NCBI RefSeq assembly: GCF_002116635.1
Contig: NZ_LQPW01000167.1
Location: forward strand, 124,001-188,000
Origin: Mycobacterium szulgai
GTDB taxonomy: Bacteria; Actinomycetota; Actinomycetes; Mycobacteriales; Mycobacteriaceae
DNA: 64,000 nucleotides
Reading direction: 5' to 3'
Shown: one piece after another, positions 16,505-25,461 of the stretch
Numbering within the stretch: the first letter of the stretch is position 1
Layout: every line of letters begins with the position of its first letter
Program-made: the position numbers and the translations under genes
Notes under the pieces: generated by a model
Database searches by the model: none
What the model was told of the DNA's origin: nothing
What the model saw: only the letters and a program-made list of their open reading frames with translations

Positions 16505-18377
16505 CGCTCGTTCTTGCCAATTCGGCAATGACATTGACCCGCCTTATCGCGGTGGCAATCTCGTCGGCGAATTCGCGCCGGCGTTTGGCAATGTGCTCGT
16601 GATCGCCACCGCCGACCAGTTCGCGATGCCGCGCCAGCCGCAGCGCGGTTTTGAACAGCTCCATCGATCTCGACTCGGCATTGGCGATCCGGCGTTGCAG
16701 CTCCCACTGCTTGCCCACCTCTAGACATTCACCCAGGAACGCGTCCTCGTCGAGTTCGTCGTCCTCGAGGGCGGCCAACCGGTCGGCGACGATGTGGTAG
16801 GCGTCGAGGAACGGGCGCAACACCAAGTGAGCCAACAGCAGATCGGCCGACTCCAGCAGCCGCCGCACATCGCTTGTATCGGCGGACTTCGTGGTGTCGG
16901 CCACCGGCCCGATCAGCCGCACCTCGTCGGCGAGTTCCTTTTCGAACTGGGCGCGGCCGGAAAACAGGAATTCGAATTTCAGCAACTCGCGCAGACTCAG
17001 CGCCGCGTCGCGCACTGTAGCCGGGGCCACGGTGGCGTCCTGCGCTGCCGCGGAGTCCTCAGTGGCTGCCAACAGCGCCATCTCGGCGATGGCGCGATCG
17101 ACCAGGATGTGAATCGCGGTGTTGCGGTAGAACGCCGCCACCAGATGCCGGTCGGCCCCGATGCCCCAGACCGCCTCGGTGCCGGCGTCGTAGACGCTCA
17201 CCACTCCCGAGGCGACCATCTGATGCAGGGTCCAGCGGATCGTCGAGCGATTCGTCAGGTCCGCTGCGCCGGCGACCGTCCAGTTACGCGCCGCGATGTA
17301 GCTGGCCAGTGGACGCACCGTGGCCAGCACCTCGCTGATGGACAACGAGCGGTCGGCGCCCAGCAGCGCCAGGCTCACCACCGCCGTCGGGGTGACCGGC
17401 GTGGCGCGGTTGATCCGGTGTTCGACGTCCAGTGCGATGCGTTCGACGACGGTCTCGGTGCCCGACGGGTCAGCGCGCAGTTCATCGAGCCGTTTCCGCA
17501 GCGGCAGCGGGTCACCGAAATCGAGATAGGCCCGGCCCAGCCGCTCACCTTGCTGCCGGGACAGCCGGATCAGGAACCGCAAGTCTTCGGGCCGCTTCAC
17601 CGCGCCGTATGCCTCGCTGGTCATCGCCTCCACCTCGTGCAACTGGTCGTACACGATGGAGGTGGGCACCAAATACACTTCGGGACCGTCGATTTCGTCG
17701 ACGGCGTCGGTGAGGTAACGCAGGATGCCGAATACCGGCGGCCGTAGCTTGCCGGTCCTGGTCCGCCCGCCTTCGATCGACCAGGTCAGGTTGACGTGGT
17801 TCTGCACCAGCTGCGCGGTGTATGCCCGCAGCACGAACCGATAGACCGGAATGTCCTTGGTCTGCCGTCGGATGAAGATCGTCCCGGTGCGCTTGGCGAA
17901 GCCGCCCATCGGGAAGAAGTTGAGGTTGGAGCCGCCGAAGGTCAGCGCCGCCGACAGGCGGTTGGCCACGATGACCTCGGGCAGCAGTAATCCATCGAGA
18001 TAGGAGCGATGCGAAAACGCAAACGCCAGCGTCGCCTTGCGATCCAGCGCACGTAACGCTGCGATCTGGTCCTCATCGACCAGCACGTCGTAGGCCCGCA
18101 TCAGCCACCGGCTGAAGCCGCGCCAGGCCTGCACCGCGCGCTCGTCCATCGACGCGGCTACTTCGCGCAGGTAGCCGGCCGCCTCCACCCGCACACTTTC
18201 AGGGTCGCGGCCCAGCTCGTCGGCCAGCGCGTCCAGCCGCTCGCCGAACCATTGCGCGTCCAGCAGCTGGCCGACCTCGGCCGGGTCGGTCGACAGCGGT
18301 GTTGTGGCCTCCTCAACAATGCCGCTGCGCTGCAACAACTTTCGCAACCCGACGCGCCCGACCTCCCGTGCAGTCAC
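16476..18377 (-). CDS. plsB1: Glycerol-3-phosphate acyltransferase
   Basis: Membrane-associated acyltransferase (633 residues) that adds an acyl chain to glycerol-3-phosphate for phospholipid or triacylglycerol synthesis. PlsB/LPLAT motifs: FSHRSYLDGLLLP (HX4D catalytic block), GGFAKRTGTIFIRR, and TWSIEGGRTRTGKL followed by VYLVPTSIVYD. Lies next to fadD11, 13 bp after its stop, as in M. tuberculosis Rv1551/Rv1550. The frdABCD and mmpL6 genes that sit between ddn-like and plsB1 in M. tuberculosis are absent here. Confidence 0.93.
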   Translation of the reverse strand: MTAREVGRVGLRKLLQRSGIVEEATTPLSTDPAEVGQLLDAQWFGERLDALADELGRDPESVRVEAAGYLREVAASMDERAVQAWRGFSRWLMRAYDVLVDEDQIAALRALDRKATLAFAFSHRSYLDGLLLPEVIVANRLSAALTFGGSNLNFFPMGGFAKRTGTIFIRRQTKDIPVYRFVLRAYTAQLVQNHVNLTWSIEGGRTRTGKLRPPVFGILRYLTDAVDEIDGPEVYLVPTSIVYDQLHEVEAMTSEAYGAVKRPEDLRFLIRLSRQQGERLGRAYLDFGDPLPLRKRLDELRADPSGTETVVERIALDVEHRINRATPVTPTAVVSLALLGADRSLSISEVLATVRPLASYIAARNWTVAGAADLTNRSTIRWTLHQMVASGVVSVYDAGTEAVWGIGADRHLVAAFYRNTAIHILVDRAIAEMALLAATEDSAAAQDATVAPATVRDAALSLRELLKFEFLFSGRAQFEKELADEVRLIGPVADTTKSADTSDVRRLLESADLLLAHLVLRPFLDAYHIVADRLAALEDDELDEDAFLGECLEVGKQWELQRRIANAESRSMELFKTALRLARHRELVGGGDHEHIAKRRREFADEIATAIRRVNVIAELARTSVSRAGSQPL

Positions 18378-18390
18378 CGCTTCTCCCCCA

Positions 18391-20253
18391 TCACGCCGGT
18401 TGGACCGTTGACGCCGAGGCCGGCTCGTGGATTCCCGGACCCGGCTCAGGTGCGTAGAGTTCGTCGATTTCCGCGGAGTATTTGGCGAGGATCGGCCGGC
18501 GCTTGAGCTTCATCGTCAGCGTGATTTCGTCACCACCCGGTTCCCACAAGCTGGGCAGGATGCGAAACCGCTTGATCTGCTCGACCCGCGAGAGTTTCGC
18601 ATTGCCCTCGGCCACCCCCGCCGCGATGCGCGCGATCACCTCGGGATCGGCTGCCAGGGCCGCCGGCGACGCGTCGGACAGTCCGTGCTGAGCCGCATAC
18701 GGGCCGACCGAATCGGCGTCGAAGACCAAAAGCGCGGTGTTGTAAGGCCTTCCGTCGCCGACCGCCATCATCACACCCACCATCGGACACGCGGCCAGGA
18801 TGGTGTTCTCGATATTGGCCGGCGACATGTTCTTTCCGGCCGCATTGATGATCAACTCCTTCTTGCGGTCCACCACCCGTAAGTACCCGTCGGAGTCGAC
18901 GTCGATGATGTCTCCGGTGTGCAGCCAGCCGTCGGCGTCGATCGCCTCGGCGGTCTTCTCGGGCTCACGCCGATAGCCCTTCATCACCAACGGGCCGCGG
19001 ATGAGGTACTCGCCGTCGTCGGCGATCTTGCCTTCCAGCCCGGGCAGCAGTTTGCCGACGCTACCCAGGCGTGCGTCGCGCGGATGACTGACGCTGGCGG
19101 CGCAGCTGAGTTCGGACATTCCCCAGATTTCGGCGATCGGTATGCCGATGCCGGCGAAAAACGCCAGCGTCTCCCTGGGGATCGGCGCCGCACCCGAGAC
19201 CGCCCAGCGCAGTTCGCCGAAGCCTAGCCGCTCGCGCAGCCTGGACAGCACCAGCTCGTCGGCCTTGGCCCATTCGGCCGCGGCCTCATCCGGCATGGGC
19301 TGACCGGCAAGCAGGGCCGCGGCGCGTCGCCCGGCCGCCGCCATCGCCCACTGCAGCGCGGCCAGCTTGGTCTCATCGGTTTCGTGTCCGACCATGAATT
19401 CGATTCCGGCCTTGAGCTTTTCCCATACCCGCGGCACGGCGCCCCACACCGTGGGACGGACGTCGGCCAGCGCGGCCGCGATCTTGCGCCCGTCGCCGAC
19501 CACTGTGACCTGCGTGCCGAACATCTCCTGCATGTACAAACCCATCATCCGGTCGGCGATGTGTGCCGTCGGCAGGAAGGAGGTGACCCGATCACCGAAC
19601 TCGACGCCCAGCACGTCTGCGAGACCATATCCCTCGAACAGCAGATTCGTGTGCGTCATCTCGACGCCCTTGGGGTTTCCGGTGGTGCCCGAGGTGTAGA
19701 TCAGCGTGATGACGTCCTCGGGTTGTACGGCCCGCCAGGTGGAGTCGAAGTCGAAGTCCGGCTCGGCCGCCGCATAGAGGTCTTCCAGCGAAAGCGTTCC
19801 GGGTGGCGACCCGTCGACGCAGACGATGTGCTCGAGGGGTGCGCCGCTGGCGCGGATTCGGTCCACGTACTGCTCCTCGCAGATCGCGACCTTGGTGCCG
19901 GCGTTGTCGAACAGGTAGGTCAGTTGTTCGGCGGGAAGGGTGTTGTATGCCGAAAACGATGTGGCGCCAACGTGTTGAGCGCCCACCTCCAGCGGATAGA
20001 ACTCGATCCGGTTCGCCATCATCAGTGAAACGGTGTCGCCGCGGCGCACCCCCAAACCGGCGAGGCCGGCTGCCACCTGGCGCACCTGCGCGGCGTACTC
20101 GCGCCAGGTCAGCGTCTGGGCGTCGCCCGGTGTGCGCAGCGCCACGGCGTCCGGGTCGATGACCGCATTGCGTTGAAAGGCCTCACACATGGTCGCCGGA
20201 GGCTCCGTCGTTCGCATCACACCGGTGAGCGTACGTCCGAGGTCAAACGGCAC
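18391..20253 (-). CDS. fadD11: Long-chain fatty-acyl-CoA ligase
   Basis: AMP-forming acyl-CoA synthetase (about 620 residues from GTG 20253). Motifs: P-loop TLIYTSGTTGNPKGVEMTH, ADP-forming block EIWGMSELSC, GEYLIRGPLVMKGY, and DGWLHTGDIIDVD followed by RKKELIINAAGKNMSP. It activates fatty acids, plausibly for PlsB1 encoded directly downstream. In M. tuberculosis this gene is split or shortened; here the full FadD15-like protein is open. The frame continues upstream to 20334 with low-complexity Arg-rich sequence that I treat as non-coding. Confidence 0.92.
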   Translation of the reverse strand: MPFDLGRTLTGVMRTTEPPATMCEAFQRNAVIDPDAVALRTPGDAQTLTWREYAAQVRQVAAGLAGLGVRRGDTVSLMMANRIEFYPLEVGAQHVGATSFSAYNTLPAEQLTYLFDNAGTKVAICEEQYVDRIRASGAPLEHIVCVDGSPPGTLSLEDLYAAAEPDFDFDSTWRAVQPEDVITLIYTSGTTGNPKGVEMTHTNLLFEGYGLADVLGVEFGDRVTSFLPTAHIADRMMGLYMQEMFGTQVTVVGDGRKIAAALADVRPTVWGAVPRVWEKLKAGIEFMVGHETDETKLAALQWAMAAAGRRAAALLAGQPMPDEAAAEWAKADELVLSRLRERLGFGELRWAVSGAAPIPRETLAFFAGIGIPIAEIWGMSELSCAASVSHPRDARLGSVGKLLPGLEGKIADDGEYLIRGPLVMKGYRREPEKTAEAIDADGWLHTGDIIDVDSDGYLRVVDRKKELIINAAGKNMSPANIENTILAACPMVGVMMAVGDGRPYNTALLVFDADSVGPYAAQHGLSDASPAALAADPEVIARIAAGVAEGNAKLSRVEQIKRFRILPSLWEPGGDEITLTMKLKRRPILAKYSAEIDELYAPEPGPGIHEPASASTVQPA

Positions 20254-20439
20254 GGAATACCCTCCCCTAGCCCGGCGCAGCGATCCGGGCACCGCCCGCA
20301 TCCGGGGCGCTGCCCGCATCCGACTGAATTCCATTGAATACCAACGGATTTACGCTATTCGACGTCGCGACTGGGCGCAATCAGACGGAGCTTGGGCGAT
20401 ATCAGCCCTGGCCACGGGATTGCTGGGTACGATCTGGCC

Positions 20440-22896
20440 GTGCCCTGCCCCGCAGCCTCCCGCCCTGCGATCTGCCTCAACATGATCGTGCGGAACGAGG
20501 CGCGCGTGGTCGCGGAGGCGCTCGACGTGGTCGCGCCCTACATCAGCTCGTGGGTGATCGTGGACACCGGCTCGACCGACGGTACGCAGGACCTGATCCG
20601 AAACCACATGGCCCGTCTGGGCATCTCGGGTCAACTGCACGAACGGCCGTGGCGCAACTTCGGCGACAACCGGACCGAAGCCCTGGCGCTTGCGCAGGGG
20701 CACGGCGACTACATCTGGGTGATGGACGCCGACGACACGGTCTTGGGCGCGCCCGACTTCTCCCGGCTCCACGCCGACGTCTACTGGCTGCGCTGCGTGG
20801 ACACCACTTCCGACATCTTTTGGCGACCGCTGCTGTTCCGCGACGGCGCACCCGCGCGCTGGGTGGGTGTGACCCATGAATACGCCGCGTGGGACCACTC
20901 CTGCGTCGAGGAGAAGTTGACCGGCGACTACTACGTCCAGTACCGGAACATCGGCGCCCGCAATGTATCTGGAACCAAACACACCAACGACCGCGATCTG
21001 TTGCTGGCCGAGGTCGAGCGCAACCCCGAGGATGCCCGGTCGGTCTTCTACCTGGCCCAGACTTATTTCTGTCTGCGCGATTTCGCCAAGGCACGCCAGT
21101 GGTACACCCGGCGAACCGAGCTGGGTGGCTATGAAGAGGAGGTCTACTACTCGCTGTGGCGCATAGCCGTGTCAATGGCGCAACTCAACGAACCTTGGCC
21201 CGATGTTCAGGACGCCTACCTGCGAGCCTGGGAGTTCCGGCCGACCCGAGCCGAGCCGCTGTATGAAATCGCCCGCCAGTACCGCATCGACCAGCGCTAC
21301 ACCCTGGGCTACCTGTTCGCCGAACGTGCCGCCGCCATCCCCTTCCCCGACGAGGACACGTTGTTCGTCTGCGGAAATATCTATGCCTGGCACGCCACCG
21401 ACGAGCAGGCGGTTTGTGCATCCTGGATCGGCAAGTATGCCGAAGCCTTCACCCTGTGCCGTCGGCTGGCCGCCCTGCCAGATATTCCCGACGACGACCG
21501 GCAACGGATCATCCGCAACCGCGACGGCTGCGTGCCTACGATGCTCGATGCGGCTTTGGCGTATCCAGCCACACCGCTGGTGCAATCCCTGCAGCGCGGT
21601 GGCCAGCGTGACGCCGAGGTGACCGTCAGCCTGGTTGCCGGTCCGGATCGCACCAGCACCGAGCAGACGCTGAACTCATTCCTGAACTGCTGCACCGACG
21701 TATCGCGGGTCGGCCGCTTCCTGGTGATCGATGCCGGGCTCTCGCCGCGGGATCGGACGCTGTTGTGCGAGCGGTACGGATTTCTCGAATTCGCCGATCC
21801 CGCAACCGGTGTTCAGCTTGGACGAATCCGCGCCCAGATCGGCGGGCGGTTCTGGCTGCATCTGGGCCAAGGCTGGCAATTCTTTGCACCGGAGAACCTG
21901 ATCGGCCGCCTCATCGCGGTGCTCGACGCCGAAGCGCGGGTAATCCAGGTGAGTATCAATTTCGCGGATTCGGCGCAGCTGACCGGCACCTGCGCGGCCG
22001 AGCAAGATGTGCGCCGAGCACCCGGTGCCGGTCGTTACGCCATCACTGACAAGCCGGCGCGTGGCCCGGCGATGTTCGACACGGCACGACTGGATCAGGC
22101 GGGCGGCCTGGATGACACCGCTGCCGATCTTCTCGCCGAGCTTGGCGGGCCGGCCGGCGCCGCCGGACTGCTCGCCGCCAGCCTCGACGAGGTGCTCTGC
22201 ATCAACGCATTGCCGCAGGCCGCGCAGCCTCAGGCCGAGGTGAGCACCAAGTCAACCCTCTACACCCCGGCCTTCTATCACTGGCAGGGTGCCGGGTCGG
22301 CCGCCTCGGCCCGGGTGATCGTGCCGATGCTGGCCGCATTGACCCGGCCGGGTTCGGTGCTCGACGTCGGTTGCGGGGTCGGCGGATGGGTCGGCGTCTG
22401 GCTTGACAACGGCGCCGACGCGATCGGGGTGGACGGCGACTACGTCCCGCTGGACCAGTTGTGCGTCTCACCGGAACGCTTCCGTGCCCACGACCTCAGC
22501 GCCCCGCTGGACCTCGGCCGTCGATTCGACATGGTCACGTGCCTTGAAGTCGCCGAACACCTGCCCCCTGACGCCGCCGAGACACTCGTCGACAGCCTGT
22601 GCCGGCATGCCGACACGATCGCCTTCTCCGCGGCCGTCCCAGGCCAGGGCGGAACCGGTCATCTGAACGAGAGATGGCCGACTTATTGGGCGAACCTGTT
22701 TGCCACCCACGGCTACCGTCCATACGACCTGCTGCGCGGCAAACTGTGGCGGGACGAGCGGTGTGAGTGGTGGTACCGCCAGAACCTGGTCGTCTACGCC
22801 ACGGACGAGGTCGCCCGCGAGCGCGGGTGGCCCGAAACGACCGGGCCGCTGGACATGGTCCATCCCGAGCTGTTCACGGCGCGTAGCGGGCAGTGA
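20440..22896 (+). CDS. Glycosyltransferase 2 - TPR - glycosyltransferase-like - methyltransferase fusion
   Basis: An 818-residue multidomain protein (GTG start at 20440; frame open from 20392). Residues 10-170 form a GT-A family 2 domain (LNMIVRNEARVV, VDTGSTDGTQDL, metal-binding DADD at 96-99). Residues about 185-350 look like TPR helices (NPEDARSVFYLAQTYFCL, RAWEFRPTRAEPLYEIARQY). Residues about 390-560 resemble a second GT-A-like domain without a clear DxD. Residues about 610-818 form a class I SAM methyltransferase (VLDVGCGVGGWVGVWL, then VTCLEVAEHLP). It probably glycosylates and methylates a surface glycan. It has no operon partner: fadD11 is divergent and the MerR gene convergent. Confidence 0.8.
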   Translation: MPCPAASRPAICLNMIVRNEARVVAEALDVVAPYISSWVIVDTGSTDGTQDLIRNHMARLGISGQLHERPWRNFGDNRTEALALAQGHGDYIWVMDADDTVLGAPDFSRLHADVYWLRCVDTTSDIFWRPLLFRDGAPARWVGVTHEYAAWDHSCVEEKLTGDYYVQYRNIGARNVSGTKHTNDRDLLLAEVERNPEDARSVFYLAQTYFCLRDFAKARQWYTRRTELGGYEEEVYYSLWRIAVSMAQLNEPWPDVQDAYLRAWEFRPTRAEPLYEIARQYRIDQRYTLGYLFAERAAAIPFPDEDTLFVCGNIYAWHATDEQAVCASWIGKYAEAFTLCRRLAALPDIPDDDRQRIIRNRDGCVPTMLDAALAYPATPLVQSLQRGGQRDAEVTVSLVAGPDRTSTEQTLNSFLNCCTDVSRVGRFLVIDAGLSPRDRTLLCERYGFLEFADPATGVQLGRIRAQIGGRFWLHLGQGWQFFAPENLIGRLIAVLDAEARVIQVSINFADSAQLTGTCAAEQDVRRAPGAGRYAITDKPARGPAMFDTARLDQAGGLDDTAADLLAELGGPAGAAGLLAASLDEVLCINALPQAAQPQAEVSTKSTLYTPAFYHWQGAGSAASARVIVPMLAALTRPGSVLDVGCGVGGWVGVWLDNGADAIGVDGDYVPLDQLCVSPERFRAHDLSAPLDLGRRFDMVTCLEVAEHLPPDAAETLVDSLCRHADTIAFSAAVPGQGGTGHLNERWPTYWANLFATHGYRPYDLLRGKLWRDERCEWWYRQNLVVYATDEVARERGWPETTGPLDMVHPELFTARSGQ

Positions 22897-22902
22897 TGCC
22901 GC

Positions 22903-23286
22903 TCAGGCCGGCACCGCTGTATGGATTCCGCACGTGCAGGCGTCAATCGACGGGCACGCGCATCGCATGCCCCACTCGATGACGGCTCGCGCTTTGGCCA
23001 GCGACGCCATTTGGCTGTCGATTTCGGCGATCTTCGCCTCGGCCAGTGCGCGGCTGACGGGCCGGCCCGGCTCGTCATCGGCGAACAGCAGCTGGATCTC
23101 GTCCAGCGCGAACCCCGCGGCCTTGCACAGCCGGATCACTTCGAGGCGCGCCAGAACCGAGTCGTCGTAGCGGCGTTGACCGCCGAGCCGCGCCGGGGCC
23201 GGCAACAAGCCCAGCTTCTCGTAGTAGCGCAGTGTGGTCGCCGCGACCCCGGACCCGCGCGCCACCTCTCCAATGCTCAGGCCCAC
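22903..23286 (-). CDS. MerR-family transcriptional regulator
   Basis: A 127-residue MerR protein starting at GTG 23286. The winged helix is IGEVARGSGVAATTLRYYEKLGLL, followed by GGQRRYDDSVLARLEVIRLCKAAGF. A dimerisation helix (residues about 75-105) leads to a C-terminal Cys cluster, CACPSIDACTCG, which could bind a metal or sense thiols. The start at 23316 is rejected because it would place the dyad operator inside the coding region. It probably controls the divergent gene at 23340. Confidence 0.88.
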   Translation of the reverse strand: MGLSIGEVARGSGVAATTLRYYEKLGLLPAPARLGGQRRYDDSVLARLEVIRLCKAAGFALDEIQLLFADDEPGRPVSRALAEAKIAEIDSQMASLAKARAVIEWGMRCACPSIDACTCGIHTAVPA

Positions 23287-23301
23287 CGCCACCTCCCATG
23301 C

Positions 23302-23332
23302 TTGACTTAGAGTCAACTCTAAGTCGTTAACT
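23302..23332 (+). promoter_or_regulatory. MerR-type promoter/operator with 19-bp spacer
   Basis: A perfect 9-2-9 dyad, ACTTAGAGT-CA-ACTCTAAGT (23305-23324), lies between a -35-like TTGACT (23302-23307) and a -10-like TTAACT (23327-23332) spaced by 19 bp. Over-long spacers carrying a dyad are the hallmark of MerR-activated promoters. The -10 ends 7 bp before ATG 23340, implying a leaderless or nearly leaderless mRNA. Confidence 0.7.
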
Positions 23333-23339
23333 GGGTGTC

Positions 23340-23780
23340 ATGCACACACTTCACCCACTGAAAAGCGCCCAATACGCGCTGCTGCGAACCTTTCGCCGCG
23401 ACGGCACGCCCGTCGACACCCCCATCTGGTTCGGTTTCGAGGGCGACGCGTTGCTATTCCGCACCAAGGTCGGTCCCAAGACCAAGCGATTGACCAACCG
23501 GCCCGAGGTTGAACTCGCCGCATGCGACTACCGGGGCCGGGTACGGCCAGGCGCACCGACGATGGCCGGGCGGGCCACCGTGCTGTCCGGCGAAGAGGCC
23601 GAGCGGGCCAACCGCGTGCTGCACAAGCGCTATGGCTGGCAGTGGAATATCGTGCCGCTGCTCAAGATTCCGGGCGTGACCAATGTGCACCGGGATCTGC
23701 CGTTTCGGGAAAAGTTGCGGCGCGCACGTGATCGCGGGGTGTGGCACGACAGCGTCATCGTCCGAATTGACCCTGCATAA
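23340..23780 (+). CDS. PPOX-class (F420/flavin-dependent) split-barrel oxidoreductase
   Basis: A 146-residue member of the pyridoxamine 5'-phosphate oxidase-like family, of the F420-type subgroup common in mycobacteria. Signature blocks: ALLRTFRRDGTPVDTPIWF, LLFRTKVGPKTKRLTNRPEV and CDYRGRVRPGAPTMAGRATV. It starts at ATG 23340 just after a MerR-type promoter and is divergent from the MerR gene. The inducer sensed by the regulator is probably a substrate or stress that this enzyme counters; this is inference. Confidence 0.84.
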   Translation: MHTLHPLKSAQYALLRTFRRDGTPVDTPIWFGFEGDALLFRTKVGPKTKRLTNRPEVELAACDYRGRVRPGAPTMAGRATVLSGEEAERANRVLHKRYGWQWNIVPLLKIPGVTNVHRDLPFREKLRRARDRGVWHDSVIVRIDPA

Positions 23781-23906
23781 TGTTGCCGGCACGGCGATGA
23801 TGCCGGGCCGACTCTGGTCGCCGTTCGAGCACTTCGACGCCGTCCACGGTCGGTGCTACGGTGACTGAACTGAGCACTCTCACTTCTGATTTGAGGGTTG
23901 GTATCC

Positions 23907-24740
23907 ATGGCGAACTCTGTGATGGGCGACCTGGTTAGCCAGTTGCGCATAGCGAGTCATCGGCTCCACGACTGGGCCTATCCCGATGAGCTGGGTCATG
24001 ACCTCTTTCGCGCCTTCATGAAGACCTCGCACGACGTCGGTGGTGAACCGGACGCCCCGGCAACGTACGAGGAGAAAGAGGAGGAGCAGTGGGAGCTCGA
24101 CACGTTTGTGACGTGTGAAGTCCTCGGCTGGCGGGGCATCTGGACCTCCGAGGAGCGCAGACGGCTCGGCAACGTCGATGTTGGACGGATGCAGTATCTC
24201 GGCTTCCCCTACTACGGCCGCTGGGTATTGGCGGCGGCGCGCTGCCTTATCGACAAGCGCCACATCACCCTTGGTGAGTTGATCGAGCGAGCAAGCGAAG
24301 TACGCGCACGCGCCAATGCCGGCAACACACCACTGGAACCCATGCCGCGCTCGGCCGGCGACGCGAAAGCCGTCCCAAGAAACGAGCACCACCTCGAAGC
24401 CCTTGGCAAGGGAGATCCGCAATGTTTCGCTGGAATGGCCGGTGCCGCCAGGTTCGCGGTCGGCGACCCGGTCCTGGTGCGTGATCTGCCCACCATCTTC
24501 TACACGCGCACCCAGGAATATCTGCGCGGCAAACCCGGCACCGTCGTAAAAGTTACGTATGAAAGTTTGGCGGCCGAAGACGAGGCGTTCGACCGCGAGG
24601 ATCAAGACCCGGAGTGGTTCTACATTGTGCGCTTCAAGATGACCGACCTGTGGGAGCCCTACCAGGGCTGCCCGAGCGACACGCTGCAGGCGGAGATATC
24701 GGAACGCTGGCTGCAGCCACTAGATGATCGGGATCAGTAG
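23907..24740 (+). CDS. Nitrile hydratase beta-like / thiocyanate hydrolase beta-alpha-like fusion subunit
   Basis: A 277-residue protein. The N-terminal half (about 1-140) matches the helical part of nitrile hydratase beta or ScnB: HDVGGEPDAPATYEEKEEE, WELDTFVTCEVLGWRG, YLGFPYYGRWVLAAARCLIDK. After a linker, residues about 180-277 form the beta-barrel half: RFAVGDPVLVRDL, YLRGKPGTVVKV, VRFKMTDLWEPYQG. In thiocyanate hydrolases these halves are usually separate subunits (beta and alpha). The ATG at 23907 is preferred over TTG at 23898, with GAGGG upstream. The metal-binding partner gene starts immediately after the stop. Confidence 0.83.
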   Translation: MANSVMGDLVSQLRIASHRLHDWAYPDELGHDLFRAFMKTSHDVGGEPDAPATYEEKEEEQWELDTFVTCEVLGWRGIWTSEERRRLGNVDVGRMQYLGFPYYGRWVLAAARCLIDKRHITLGELIERASEVRARANAGNTPLEPMPRSAGDAKAVPRNEHHLEALGKGDPQCFAGMAGAARFAVGDPVLVRDLPTIFYTRTQEYLRGKPGTVVKVTYESLAAEDEAFDREDQDPEWFYIVRFKMTDLWEPYQGCPSDTLQAEISERWLQPLDDRDQ

Positions 24741-25451
24741 ATGACACACGACGGCGAGGCGAACCACGAGCCCCACGGGGCACCGATGGTTGAGGAAGTC
24801 ACCGACTTCGAGGTGCTGGAAATCGCGTTGCGCGAGTTGGCGATTGAGAAGGGCCTGTTTACTGCCGAAGATCATCGCCACTACACCGAGTTCGTCGAGC
24901 AGATCGGCCCGGCACCGGGCGCCCGGTTTGTCGCCAAGGCCTGGGTTGATCCGGACTTCAAGAAGCTGGCCCTCGATGACCCGATTGCCGCCAGCCGTGA
25001 GGTGGGAATCGACTGGTTACATCCCACCGGCTTCGGAACGCCGAGCGACTTCACCGCACTGCACGTGCTCGAGGACACTCCGACCCTGCACCACGTGATC
25101 GTGTGCACTCTGTGCTCCTGCTATCCCCGGCCGCTGCTGGGAAACTCGCCCGAGTGGTACCGGACACCGAATTATCGGCGCCGCATTGTGCGCTGGCCGC
25201 GCCAGGTGCTCGCGGAGTTCGGCCTCTACCTGCCGGACAGTGTCGAGATCCGTGTCGAGGACTCCAATTCCAAACACAGGTTCCTCGTCCTGCCGGTCCG
25301 GCCGGACGGGACCGAGGGCTGGAGTGAAGAGCAACTCGCCGAGATCGTGACGCGTGACTGCATGATCGGTGTTGCTCTGCCCAAGCCCGGGGTGACATCC
25401 AACGCGGACCGACCCGTGCACCCCGCGGTCCGCCCCGCCGAAAACTACTGA
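24741..25451 (+). CDS. Cobalt-type nitrile hydratase alpha / thiocyanate hydrolase gamma subunit
   Basis: The catalytic metal subunit (236 residues). The claw motif VCTLCSCYPRPLLG (about residues 122-135) is the cobalt-type form; the iron-type enzyme has Ser in place of the Thr. The three Cys residues bind low-spin Co(III), and the second and third are normally oxidised to sulphinic and sulphenic acid. Other family blocks are ARFVAKAWVDPDFKKLAL and EIRVEDSNSKHRFLVLP. Start ATG directly abuts the previous stop. Hydration of nitriles to amides, or of thiocyanate to carbonyl sulphide and ammonia, cannot be told apart from sequence alone. Confidence 0.9.
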   Translation: MTHDGEANHEPHGAPMVEEVTDFEVLEIALRELAIEKGLFTAEDHRHYTEFVEQIGPAPGARFVAKAWVDPDFKKLALDDPIAASREVGIDWLHPTGFGTPSDFTALHVLEDTPTLHHVIVCTLCSCYPRPLLGNSPEWYRTPNYRRRIVRWPRQVLAEFGLYLPDSVEIRVEDSNSKHRFLVLPVRPDGTEGWSEEQLAEIVTRDCMIGVALPKPGVTSNADRPVHPAVRPAENY

Positions 25452-25461
25452 GGGCCAACGG

